From CAYNFH01 sp964396385 (lineage in GTDB: Bacteria > Armatimonadota > Chthonomonadetes > Chthonomonadales > CAJBBX01), in assembly GCA_964396385.1 (NCBI GenBank), contig CAYNFH010000161.1, positions 1-15,676 on the forward strand: a DNA stretch of 15,676 nucleotides. The letters are read 5' to 3'. Shown here one piece after another: positions 1-6,030 of this stretch. A program made the position numbers and the translations under genes. How positions within the stretch are numbered: position 1 is the first letter of the stretch; every line of letters starts with the position of its first letter. The notes below the pieces were generated by a model. That model saw only the letters and a program-made list of their open reading frames with translations. It did no database searches and had not been told where the DNA came from.

Positions 1-291
1 ATGCTGCTGCCGGAGAAGGACTTTGCCGGCTTCACGCCGCCGACCCCTACCATTCCGGACTCCATCGGGCACCACAAGGAGTGGATAGAGGCTATCAAGA
101 CCGGCGGTCAAACCACCTGCAACTTCGACTACTCCGGCGCGCTCGCGGAAGCGGTTCTCCTGGGCAACGTCGCGTACCGCACAGGCAAGAGGTTGGACTG
201 GGATGCCGCCCACCTCCGGGCCACCAATTGTCCGGAAGCCGACGAGTACCTCCACGCGCACTACCGCAAGGACTGGAAACCCCGCGTTTGA
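1..291 (+). CDS. Gfo/Idh/MocA-family oxidoreductase, C-terminal fragment
   Basis: Only the last 96 codons are in the window, ending at TGA 289-291; the methionine at base 1 is probably internal. The segment GALAEAVLLGNVAYRTGKRL followed by DWDAAHLRATNCPEADEYLH is typical of the extreme C-terminus of the Gfo/Idh/MocA dehydrogenases that planctomycete-like bacteria carry in large numbers. The upstream part, IGHHKEWIEAIKTGG, matches the helix these proteins place before that segment. The family uses NAD(P)(H) to oxidise or reduce sugars, inositols and related polyols, often in carbohydrate breakdown. The Rossmann domain and catalytic residues lie upstream of the window, so the substrate cannot be assigned. 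A CCCGCG/CGCGGG stem (281-286 with 292-297) holds the stop codon in its loop; there is no T-tract, so I do not call a terminator. The family assignment is firm. Confidence 0.85.
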   Translation: MLLPEKDFAGFTPPTPTIPDSIGHHKEWIEAIKTGGQTTCNFDYSGALAEAVLLGNVAYRTGKRLDWDAAHLRATNCPEADEYLHAHYRKDWKPRV

Positions 292-310
292 CGCGGGAAC
301 CGTCACTTCC

Positions 311-399
311 GTCATCCCGAGCAGCGCGAGGGATCTGCTTTTTCGGGCTGAGTGCGTACTGCTGCTGTAAAGCAGATCCTTCACCGCGTTCGGGATGAC
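311..399. repeat. Dispersed palindromic repeat, GTCATCCCGAGC...GCTCGGGATGAC type, copy 1
   Basis: Two 30-bp arms (311-340 and 370-399) are imperfect inverted copies that begin GTCATCCCGA and end TCGGGATGAC, with AAGCAGATCC at the inner end of the right arm. A 29-bp loop separates them. A second complete copy occurs at 13643-13730, where the arms are conserved and the loop is not, as expected of a mobile or structure-selected palindrome. Similar sequences recur in many unrelated bacterial genomes as non-coding REP/MITE-like elements. No transposase is visible here. Confidence 0.85.
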
Positions 400-494
400 A
401 GCGCCGCTTCGGTCTCCCGTCCTCCGTCGCACATTGCGGTGGGAACGAAAATGGGCGCTCGCTACGTCCTTTCATGCGGACTCTCAACCCGTGA

Positions 495-500
495 TATAAC
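495..500 (+). promoter_or_regulatory. Possible extended -10 promoter for the receiver gene
   Basis: TATAAC at 495-500 is preceded by TG one base upstream (TGATATAAC), which fits an extended -10 element. I see no convincing -35 hexamer 16-18 bases upstream. Transcription would begin near base 507 and give a leader of about 100 nt that includes the heptad run at 555-589. Confidence 0.35.
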
Positions 501-554
501 AGTGTGACGGCTTCCGGACTCGCCGCGTCGCGAACCGCCCGCATCGCTGCGTCC

Positions 555-589
555 GTCTCCCGTCTTCCGACATCCGTCATCTGTCATCT
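555..589 (+). repeat. Five degenerate heptad repeats in the leader of the receiver gene
   Basis: Read in steps of seven from 555, the units are GTCTCCC, GTCTTCC, GACATCC, GTCATCT and GTCATCT. A shorter related run lies at 412-432, and the same CCGTCNN/GACGGNN heptads reappear inside the nei2 gene. The tract ends five bases before the Shine-Dalgarno GGGAGC (594-599). Confidence 0.75.
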
Positions 590-607
590 ATTTGGGAGCG
601 AGACTGA

Positions 608-1051
608 ATGCCCGAAGTTGTGCAGGCAGACGCACAGGACGCGCAGCAAGGCGCCCTTTACCAGAAGCTCTCCGGCAAGCGCGTGGTCATTGTAGAGGAC
701 CAGGCGATGACCGTGGTCCAGATCAGCAAAGCGCTCCGCCAGGCCGGCATGGAAGTTGTAGGTGCGGCCGTCAACGGTATCGAAGGCGTTCACCTGGTCA
801 AGAAGCACCGCCCGGACCTGGTGCTGATGGACATCAACATCCCGGTGATGAACGGCATCGAGGTGGCGCGTCGCGTGATGGAGTCCACGCCCACGTGCAT
901 CGTGATGATCACCGCCTACTCGGATGACGGCCATAAGAACGGCGCGCACGAGGCCGGCGTCTGCGGCTACGTCACCAAGCCCTTCAGCGCCGAATCGCTC
1001 CTTCCGGCCATCGCGGAAGCCTACGGCTCCTTCCAGGCGCGCGCACAGTAA
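608..1051 (+). CDS. Stand-alone CheY-like response regulator receiver protein
   Basis: The protein has 147 residues and consists almost wholly of one receiver domain (about 24-142). The acidic pair is E30-D31 in VVIVEDQAM, the phosphoacceptor is D75 in LVLMDINIP, the switch threonine is T102 in IVMITAY, and the conserved lysine is K124 in YVTKPF, followed by the usual cis-proline. All residues needed for phosphorylation by a histidine kinase are therefore present. The sequence around D75 and AGVCGYVTKPF is closest to receivers of the PdtaR/ANTAR class, but the protein ends about 20 residues after the lysine, so no ANTAR or DNA-binding domain follows. The first 23 residues are a polar extension. 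The output is probably a protein-protein interaction, as in CheY or Spo0F. GGGAGC at 594-599 lies 8 bases before the ATG and supports the start. No kinase gene is in the window. Confidence 0.9.
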   Translation: MPEVVQADAQDAQQGALYQKLSGKRVVIVEDQAMTVVQISKALRQAGMEVVGAAVNGIEGVHLVKKHRPDLVLMDINIPVMNGIEVARRVMESTPTCIVMITAYSDDGHKNGAHEAGVCGYVTKPFSAESLLPAIAEAYGSFQARAQ

Positions 1052-1072
1052 GCTGTTCGCATACCTGAGCTG

Positions 1073-1177
1073 CGCCGGGCTGAAACCCCGGCGCTATTGA
1101 AATGGAACCCGGCTGAAGCCGGCTCCGCAGCCCGAAGGGGTTCCCCTACAATAGCCCGGCGGGTTTAGCCCCGGGCC
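1073..1177. repeat. Palindromic repeat (nested CCGGG/GGTTCC arms) between the receiver and TPR genes
   Basis: The left arm runs from about 1074 to 1109 (CCGGGCTGAAACCCCGGC, then GCTATTGAAATGGAACC). The right arm from about 1138 to 1174 is its imperfect reverse complement (GGTTCCCCTACAATAGCCC, then a GGTTTAGCCCCGG-like end). A nested CCGGCTGAAGCCGG hairpin lies just inside the left arm. The composition and the GAAACCCCGG/GGGTTTAGCCCC borders resemble intergenic palindromes that recur in large high-GC genomes. I see no coding content. Confidence 0.75.
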
Positions 1178-1234
1178 GGTGTAGGAGTCGGTCGGACCGC
1201 AGGAAGGCCCTATGGTGCGGCCGAACAATCCCGC

Positions 1235-2719
1235 ATGGCTCTCTACGCTGCCCTTCTCGTCCTCCTCATTCTGGCGCTCCTCTACCTCCGCGAGTTCCGA
1301 ACGCTCGTGCTGCTGCCTGCGCTCGGCCGCTGGGCGCAGGTCCGCGGTCAGCACGAGGTCGCCCGGCGTATCTACGAGACCGCCGTCACCCGGCCATCCG
1401 TCTTAGGTGAGCTCGGCAGGTACGGCACCAGATTCCGGCTCGCCTGGCTCTACATGGAGGCCGGTCAATACGAGCGCGCGCTCGAGCAGCTCGAGACCAT
1501 GCTCCGCGCACCACTGCGGCAGGGATCCCAATCCACCGTGCGCCAGCGCATGGCGGACTGTCTGGAAGCCCTGGGGTTGAACGAGCGCGCCACCGAGGAG
1601 CGTGCCCGCGCCGTAGAGCTCGCCCAGAGCGCGAAGCTCGACCACACCCGTTTAATCGCCGAAGCTCAGATGCTGGCGCGGGACCGCCGCTACGCCGAGG
1701 CCGCCGCCACGTACGAGCGCGCCATCCCCCTGATTCCGGACGTGAACCGCTCCGGCCGCGCTCACACCATGCTGCGTCTCGCTCTCGCCCGCTTCGAGGC
1801 GGGAGAAGCAGAAGACTCGGCGCGCTGGGCGGAGCGGGCCCTCACGCTCAATCCCCCGCCGGCCCAGATGATGACGGGGCACAACGTAGCCGGCCTGGCC
1901 TACGGCAATCTGGGTAAGTATGAGGAGGCGGTGCGCCACCATCGCGCCGCGCTCGACCTCGCGAACAGGGCCGGGAACTCGGAGCAAGGGGGCAACTACC
2001 TCGCCACCCTAGCATCGGTCCTGGCCAAGCAGGGGAAATTCACGGAGGCGATGCAGGCGTGCGAACAGGCGTCTGCCATGAGCCTGCGCGCCAGGAGGAT
2101 CGCCCGCCTGGTCCAGTCGGAGATCTACCGCACCCAGGGACTGTATACCGAGGCGCGCGCCATGCTCGACCAGGCTTCGCGAGCGCAGCCGTTCGCGGTC
2201 CCTCAGGCGCAGAAGCGAAGCGATACCATCTTTAGTTCCGCGCTGGCCTTCATCGCGGCGGAGGAGGGGAAGGCTCAGGAGGCGCGCGCCCTGCTGGCCC
2301 GACTTCCCCCGACCGTAGAGCAGGAGCCCAAGCTGGGCTTGCTGGCCATCGCGCTGTTCGCCTGGGTCTGTGGCCTGGAGGGGGACGCGGAGGGAGCCCG
2401 GGCGTGGATGGAGAGGACAGAGGAGCGTCTGAACCAGATGCGCGCCAGCCGCAGCACGCAGGCGGACGGCCTGGCGGGATTGGGCCGGGCAGCCTACGCC
2501 ATTGGCAATTGGGAGCGTAGCGAGGCGTATTGGAAGCGTCACCTCTCCTTTGAGCCGTGTCCGGCGGACCAGCCTCGCGCCTGGTGGTACCTCGGCCAGC
2601 TAGCCCTCAAGCGCGGCAATACAGCGGATGCCGCGGACTGCTTCCGCCGCGCGTGCGCGCCGGGCATAGACACGCGCCACGCGCGTCTAGCCCGGGAAGA
2701 GCTGGAGAGGCTGCGTTGA
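1235..2719 (+). CDS. Membrane-anchored TPR-repeat protein
   Basis: The protein has 494 residues. Residues 2-18 (ALYAALLVLLILALLYL) form one hydrophobic helix, followed by RE and further basic residues, so it is probably a signal anchor with the rest facing one side of the membrane. The remainder is helical and carries degenerate tetratricopeptide repeats, seen at about 67-90 (LAWLYMEAGQYERALEQLE), 143-166, 178-205, 217-244 (GNLGKYEEAVRHHRAALDLA, the most canonical) and 257-281, with more divergent copies up to the C-terminus. TPR proteins are scaffolds, so no enzymatic role is implied. The ATG at 1235 has no good Shine-Dalgarno; AGGAAGG at 1201-1207 is better placed for an out-of-frame ATG at 1212. 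The stop codon overlaps the start of the channel gene by four bases, so the two are probably co-translated and may work together at the membrane. Confidence 0.85.
   Translation: MALYAALLVLLILALLYLREFRTLVLLPALGRWAQVRGQHEVARRIYETAVTRPSVLGELGRYGTRFRLAWLYMEAGQYERALEQLETMLRAPLRQGSQSTVRQRMADCLEALGLNERATEERARAVELAQSAKLDHTRLIAEAQMLARDRRYAEAAATYERAIPLIPDVNRSGRAHTMLRLALARFEAGEAEDSARWAERALTLNPPPAQMMTGHNVAGLAYGNLGKYEEAVRHHRAALDLANRAGNSEQGGNYLATLASVLAKQGKFTEAMQACEQASAMSLRARRIARLVQSEIYRTQGLYTEARAMLDQASRAQPFAVPQAQKRSDTIFSSALAFIAAEEGKAQEARALLARLPPTVEQEPKLGLLAIALFAWVCGLEGDAEGARAWMERTEERLNQMRASRSTQADGLAGLGRAAYAIGNWERSEAYWKRHLSFEPCPADQPRAWWYLGQLALKRGNTADAADCFRRACAPGIDTRHARLAREELERLR
2704..2710 (+). promoter_or_regulatory. 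Ribosome binding site that fixes the TTG start of the channel gene
   Basis: GGAGAGG lies five bases before TTG 2716-2718, inside the last codons of the TPR gene. It supports the TTG start and a TTGA stop-start overlap, which implies translational coupling. Confidence 0.75.
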
Positions 2720-3813
2720 AACTGCTCGCTGCTGCCACGGGAATCCTGCTGCTCCTGGTTGTCCTCGGTGATACGTTCGAGACGATCGTGCTGCCCCGCG
2801 GCGTCACGCGCCGCTTCCGACTCGCCCGTGTCTTCTATCGATATACATGGGCCGTCTGGCGCTGGATTACTGGAAGGCTCCCCGTGGGCCGCCGGGAGAG
2901 TTTCCTCGGCTTCTATGGCCCGCTCTCCCTGTTGAACTTGCTGGGCGTCTGGGCAGTCTGCCTCGTGTTCGCCTTCGCCCTCGTCTACTGGAGCATGGGC
3001 TCGCCGGTAACGGCCCCCGAGCCGCTGCCAGGATTCGGAACGGACCTCTATGTGAGCGGAACCACCTTCTTTACGCTCGGTCTGGGCGACGTCACGCCGC
3101 ACGGAACCCTGGCGCGCATCCTGATGGTGGCGCAGGCCGGATTTGGCCTCGGATTTCTCGCGATTGTCATCGGTTACCTGCCCGTTCTCTACCAGTCATT
3201 CTCGCGCAGAGAGGTAAGCATCTCGCTGCTGGACGCGAGGGGCGGCTCGCCTCCAACAGCCGCGGAGCTGCTGCGTCGCCATGCGCTCGCAGACGACCTG
3301 GAGTCGCTTATCTCGGTGTTGCGAGACGCAGAGCTATGGCTTTCGGACCTGCTGGAGAGCCATCTCTCGTTTCCGGTCCTTACGTACTATCGCTCGCAGC
3401 ACGACCGGCAATCCTGGCTGGGGGCGGTCACAGCCATCCTGGACACCTGCGCGCTGGTACAGGTGGGCATCGACGGCATCCCTACGTGGCAGGCGCAGCT
3501 CACGTTCGCGATGGCTCGTCATGCGATTGTGGACATCTCGTTGGTCACAATAGCCAAACCGTACCGAACCGTGCCGGACCGGCTGCCGCCGGAGGAGCTC
3601 GAGAGGCTGCGGACCCTGTTCTCGGACGCCGGCCTCCGGCTGCGAGGAGGGGAGGAGGCGGAGACTCGGCTAGCAGAGCTTCGGCGCATGTACGAGCCAT
3701 ATCTCTTTAGCCTTTCCGAACGGCTGCTCTTCCCGCTGCCTCCGTTCATCCTCACGCAGGAGATGGACGATGCCTGGGAGACCACGGCTTGGGCCAGAAC
3801 GGGGCATCTCTAG
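2716..3813 (+). CDS. Two-TM/P-loop (potassium-channel-like, Ion_trans_2) membrane protein
   Basis: With the TTG start the protein has 365 residues. Hydrophobic segments are at about 3-18, 72-92 and 133-158, with a re-entrant pore loop at about 113-128. The selectivity-filter position reads TTFFTLGLGDVTP: TLGLGD (120-125) replaces the TVGYGD of classical K+ channels. The loop arrangement and following helix fit the bacterial Ion_trans_2 family. The phrase LGDTFETIVLPRGVTRRFRL near the N-terminus is typical of this subgroup. Residues about 165-365 form a soluble, mostly helical cytoplasmic domain with no RCK/TrkA nucleotide-binding motif that I can see. An in-frame start at 2557 would add 53 arginine- and proline-rich residues that are only the shadow of the TPR gene, so I reject it. 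TTG is preferred because of its Shine-Dalgarno, the TTGA overlap and the hydrophobic N-terminus. Ion selectivity is not established by the sequence. Confidence 0.88.
   Translation: MKLLAAATGILLLLVVLGDTFETIVLPRGVTRRFRLARVFYRYTWAVWRWITGRLPVGRRESFLGFYGPLSLLNLLGVWAVCLVFAFALVYWSMGSPVTAPEPLPGFGTDLYVSGTTFFTLGLGDVTPHGTLARILMVAQAGFGLGFLAIVIGYLPVLYQSFSRREVSISLLDARGGSPPTAAELLRRHALADDLESLISVLRDAELWLSDLLESHLSFPVLTYYRSQHDRQSWLGAVTAILDTCALVQVGIDGIPTWQAQLTFAMARHAIVDISLVTIAKPYRTVPDRLPPEELERLRTLFSDAGLRLRGGEEAETRLAELRRMYEPYLFSLSERLLFPLPPFILTQEMDDAWETTAWARTGHL
3810..3813. other. CTAG shared by two convergent stop codons
   Basis: The palindrome CTAG supplies TAG for the channel gene (3811-3813, +) and TAG for the oxidoreductase gene (3812-3810, -). 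The genes therefore converge with a 4-bp overlap, with no room for a terminator between them. Confidence 0.9.
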
Positions 3814-4754
3814 CCCACGTGCAGCACCGCCTTGCCGGGGTACTTGCGGTCCGTGAGTTGCTGGGCGATCTCCGCCACCTGCGTCCACGGCGCTTCCACG
3901 CTCACGCGACACCTTAGCTTGCCTTTGGCGACCAGAGCCGCAAGGCGAGAGAGACCCACCGAAGCGGGCTCGACGCTCTTGAGTTCGTCAAAGAGATAGA
4001 ACCCGTACAGCGTCGCGCGGCCGATGGGATAGAACTTTGAGGCGTCGAATGTCACCTGCGCCCCGGCCGTTGTCCCGAACACCACGCACGTGCCGTTCTC
4101 CGCGAGCTGGTTGAGCGCCGCGCCAAGCGTAGCGCCGCCTACGGAATCCAGGACTAGATGATAGGGCCCGAACGGCTGCTCCGCCGGCAGGCTCTCGCCG
4201 ATTACCACCGCGTCGGCGCCCGCCTCGCGCGCCCACTGCTCCTGGTCCGGCCGCCGCACGTGCGCCACAATGCGCGCGCCGGAGAGCCGCCCAAGCTGGA
4301 GCGCGAACTCGCCCACGCCGCCGGTCGCCCCGGTGATGAGCGTCGGCCTCTCCAGGAGCAGCCCACCCAGCGACAGGGCGTAGAGCGCGGTCAGTCCCGC
4401 AACCGGGAGGGTCGCGGCCTGCGTAAAGTCTACTTCTGCAGGAACCTCCGCAAGCTGGTCCGCCGGCACCGCGACACGCTCCGCCCACGCCCCGCGGCGC
4501 AGAATGCCGACCACGCGGGCACCTTGCCTGGGCCCGGTTCCGTCGCCTGCCGCCCGCTCTACCGTTCCAGCCAGGTCCCAGCCGGGCCTCCAGCCCTTTT
4601 CTGCGCGGCCGGACATCCGCACCTCGCCCCGGTTTAGCGAGATCGCCGCCACCCGCACTACTGCCTCAAACGGCAGCGGCGCGGGATCGTCCGCGTTCCG
4701 TATCACCAGCCGCCCCGGCGCATCCGGGTCAACCATCACCGCTCGGTTTGCCAT
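3810..4754 (-). CDS. MDR-family NADPH-dependent quinone oxidoreductase/alcohol dehydrogenase, zinc-less
   Basis: The protein has 314 residues with the standard medium-chain dehydrogenase layout: a GroES-like N-terminal domain (about 1-115, with ISLNRGEVRMSG and GWDLAGTVE) and a Rossmann domain with the cofactor loop TGATGGVGEF at 141-150. That AxxGxxG form is typical of quinone oxidoreductases, and HVRRPDQ at 165-171 supplies arginines in the place where NADPH-preferring members bind the 2'-phosphate. The cysteines and histidines of catalytic and structural zinc sites are absent. The family reduces quinones, enones or aldehydes in the cytosol; the substrate here is unknown. GGAG at 4761-4764 lies six bases upstream of the ATG, which supports the start. 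The gene follows the NTF2-like gene in the same direction with a 118-bp spacer holding a hairpin, so co-transcription is possible but not clear. Confidence 0.88.
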   Translation of the reverse strand: MANRAVMVDPDAPGRLVIRNADDPAPLPFEAVVRVAAISLNRGEVRMSGRAEKGWRPGWDLAGTVERAAGDGTGPRQGARVVGILRRGAWAERVAVPADQLAEVPAEVDFTQAATLPVAGLTALYALSLGGLLLERPTLITGATGGVGEFALQLGRLSGARIVAHVRRPDQEQWAREAGADAVVIGESLPAEQPFGPYHLVLDSVGGATLGAALNQLAENGTCVVFGTTAGAQVTFDASKFYPIGRATLYGFYLFDELKSVEPASVGLSRLAALVAKGKLRCRVSVEAPWTQVAEIAQQLTDRKYPGKAVLHVG

Positions 4755-4815
4755 CTACATCTCCATTCAACTGGCGGGCGGCGGAGCTACGCTCGCTCGC
4801 TCCGCTAATCGGTGG

Positions 4816-4839
4816 CCCGCCCCCAGAATTGGGGGCGGG
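4816..4839. repeat. Perfect 10-bp hairpin between the NTF2-like and MDR genes
   Basis: CCCGCCCCCA (4816-4825) and TGGGGGCGGG (4830-4839) pair perfectly around a GAAT loop. The flank 4840-4872 is again rich in CCCCC/GGGGG blocks. The hairpin lies 34 bases beyond the stop codon of the NTF2-like gene but has no T-tract on either strand. It could attenuate or stabilise the transcript, or be a dispersed repeat; I favour a repeat. Confidence 0.6.
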
Positions 4840-4872
4840 GGCAGACTCCCCCAGTCTTGGGTGCCGGGGGGC

Positions 4873-5268
4873 TTACTCCATCGCCTGGTCGCTGTTGAAG
4901 CTGTCCGCGACCGCGCGGAGGCTGCCGTCCGGCTGCCGCTTGAACACTACGATGTACTTGCCGATGTCCGTCATCCCGCTGCCGAAGCCGAGCGAGTAGT
5001 GGCCTGCCTCGTAGGCGAGGTCGCCGGAAGATTCAATCCGCACGCTCTCCAGCGCGAGCGATACCGCGCCCAAATCCACCAGGCCCTGCAGCACGGCGCG
5101 GATCTGCTCGCCGCCGCGCGCCATCGGGGCGCCCGGGGCCAGTACAAGCGCATCCGGCGCATAGTATTGAGAGATCAGCGCGCTCACATCCTGGCGGGCC
5201 ACCGCCTGCTCGTACATGCGTCCCATGTCGCGTATGGTCTGCTCCACGTTGACGGAATCCGTTGCCAT
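4873..5268 (-). CDS. SnoaL/NTF2-like (DUF4440-type) protein
   Basis: The protein has 131 residues, the usual size of a single cone-shaped NTF2-like domain. The start of the domain reads IRDMGRMYEQAVARQDVSAL, then YYAPDALVLAPG and a GGEQIRAVLQGL helix, followed by beta strands (LALESVRIESSGDLAYEAGHY, then GKYIVVFKRQPDGSLRAVAD). This order, with a tryptophan-free core and a drug- or steroid-like pocket, is typical of DUF4440/SgcJ-type proteins. They may be small-molecule binders, isomerases or hydrolases, or have no known reaction, so I assign none. An in-frame start at 5367 is rejected because its extra residues come from repeat DNA. The ATG at 5268 has GAGGAG at 5275-5280, six bases upstream. 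The gene diverges from the YkgJ-like gene. Confidence 0.8.
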   Translation of the reverse strand: MATDSVNVEQTIRDMGRMYEQAVARQDVSALISQYYAPDALVLAPGAPMARGGEQIRAVLQGLVDLGAVSLALESVRIESSGDLAYEAGHYSLGFGSGMTDIGKYIVVFKRQPDGSLRAVADSFNSDQAME

Positions 5269-5274
5269 GCGTTT

Positions 5275-5280
5275 CTCCTC
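5275..5280 (-). promoter_or_regulatory. Ribosome binding site that fixes the NTF2-like start
   Basis: GAGGAG on the minus strand lies six bases before the ATG at 5268. The alternative in-frame start at 5367 has no such site and would translate repeat DNA. Confidence 0.75.
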
Positions 5281-5336
5281 GGGTAAGCTTGATGCATTAG
5301 CGCTTCGACAGCACCCGTGATTGCCCTGCAGGAAAG

Positions 5337-5368
5337 CTGAAGGGGTGAGCGGGTGAAGGGGTGACACC
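5337..5368. repeat. Octad repeat tract (GTGAAGGG type) in a divergent intergenic region
   Basis: Steps of eight give CTGAAGGG, GTGAGCGG, GTGAAGGG and GTGACACC, followed by GGAATCCGG. The same GTGAAGGG unit forms four copies inside lhr at 9363-9394. The end GGGGTGACACCGGA-TTC recurs at 12865-12880, also inside lhr. The tract lies between the starts of the NTF2-like and YkgJ-like genes, so it is in the promoter region of one or both. Confidence 0.75.
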
Positions 5369-5413
5369 GGAATCCGGACTTCAACCTCCTCCAGCTAGCC
5401 CGGTAAATCCACC

Positions 5414-5956
5414 ATGCGCACGGATATCCCTCTTATCACGGACCTGGAGGAGATCAAGAAACTGGCGGAGCGCAGGAGCGCGGCCAACTGGCGCTTCCGC
5501 ACGTACGTCAAGGGCCGGCTGAGCTGGAGCGACAAGGAGCTGGACGCGAAGGTCCGGGAGACGAGCCAGCAGGTGGCTACCAGAATCGACTGTACGCGGT
5601 GCGCCGAATGCTGCAAGGTCCTCCGGCCCACGGTGGATCAAGACGACGCGCAGCGGCTAGCAAGGAGGCTCGGTATCTCGGACAGGAAATTCGAGGAACA
5701 GTACCTGCTGAGGGATGAGTTCGGGGAGCGGATCATCAATCAGTCGCCCTGCCCATTCCTCAAGGACAACCGCTGCTCCGTGTATGAGGACCGTCCCAAG
5801 GCGTGTCGGGACTACCCGTACCTTGAGAGCGAGGGGTTCCGGTTCCGGATGATGAACGCCATTGACAACTGTGCCCGCTGCCCCATCGTGTTCAACACCC
5901 TGGAAGACCTCAAGCGCTCCACCGGCTTCCTGTCTCACCAGCGCAAGAAGCGCTAG
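5414..5956 (+). CDS. YkgJ-family (CxxCxxCC) cysteine-cluster protein
   Basis: The protein has 180 residues and nine cysteines. The first group, CTRCAECC (C60, C63, C66, C67), and the second, SPCPFLKDNRCSVYEDRPKA followed by CRDYP (C113, C121, C131), are the YkgJ signature. A third pair, C153 and C156 in NCARCP, may complete the cluster. The family (PF03692) is thought to bind zinc or an iron-sulphur cluster and is widespread, but its reaction is not established. An arginine/lysine-rich helix-forming N-terminus (about 10-50) and a basic C-terminus (HQRKKR) frame the domain. The ATG at 5414 has no clear Shine-Dalgarno (upstream GTAAATCCACC), so the exact start is less sure than the family. It is a single gene between divergent and convergent neighbours. 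Confidence 0.88.
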   Translation: MRTDIPLITDLEEIKKLAERRSAANWRFRTYVKGRLSWSDKELDAKVRETSQQVATRIDCTRCAECCKVLRPTVDQDDAQRLARRLGISDRKFEEQYLLRDEFGERIINQSPCPFLKDNRCSVYEDRPKACRDYPYLESEGFRFRMMNAIDNCARCPIVFNTLEDLKRSTGFLSHQRKKR

Positions 5957-6002
5957 TCGGCAGGCTGAAGTCGGCAGTCCGCAGGCAGCCGGAATCTCGC
6001 CC

Positions 6003-6030
6003 ATCAACTATCAACCATCAACCATCAACC
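6003..6030. repeat. Four ATCAACC heptads at the 3' end of nei2
   Basis: The units are ATCAACT, ATCAACC, ATCAACC and ATCAACC. On the minus strand this tract encodes the last nei2 residues (QVDG), and its TGA (6018-6020) is the stop codon, so the glycosylase terminates within a simple repeat. Confidence 0.85.

Larger units (their letters stand above)
292..607. other. Repeat-rich intergenic region upstream of the receiver gene
   Basis: No plausible gene lies in these 316 bases. They hold a long palindromic repeat (311-399), a short run of three heptads GTCTCCC/GTCCTCC/GTCGCAC (412-432), a possible extended -10 promoter (TGATATAAC, 492-500), and a second run of five degenerate heptads (555-589) just before the Shine-Dalgarno sequence of the receiver gene. 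ORFs crossing the region on either strand have no recognisable protein character. Confidence 0.7.

Noticed and set aside
281..297. Terminator at the end of the oxidoreductase gene
   Set aside because: The 6-bp stem holds the stop codon in its loop and has no T-tract.
1147..1152. TACAAT as a promoter for the TPR gene
   Set aside because: There is no -35 hexamer at 16-18 bases, and the box is part of a palindrome arm.
2557..2715. Longer N-terminus for the channel
   Set aside because: The 53 extra residues are arginine/proline-rich and lie within the TPR gene; the TTG at 2716 has a Shine-Dalgarno and begins the hydrophobic segment.
4816..4839. Intrinsic terminator after the NTF2-like gene
   Set aside because: The stem is strong, but no T-tract follows on either strand.
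5269..5367. Longer N-terminus for the NTF2-like protein
   Set aside because: It translates the GTGAAGGG repeat (PLHPLTPSAF), and the ATG at 5268 has a good ribosome site.
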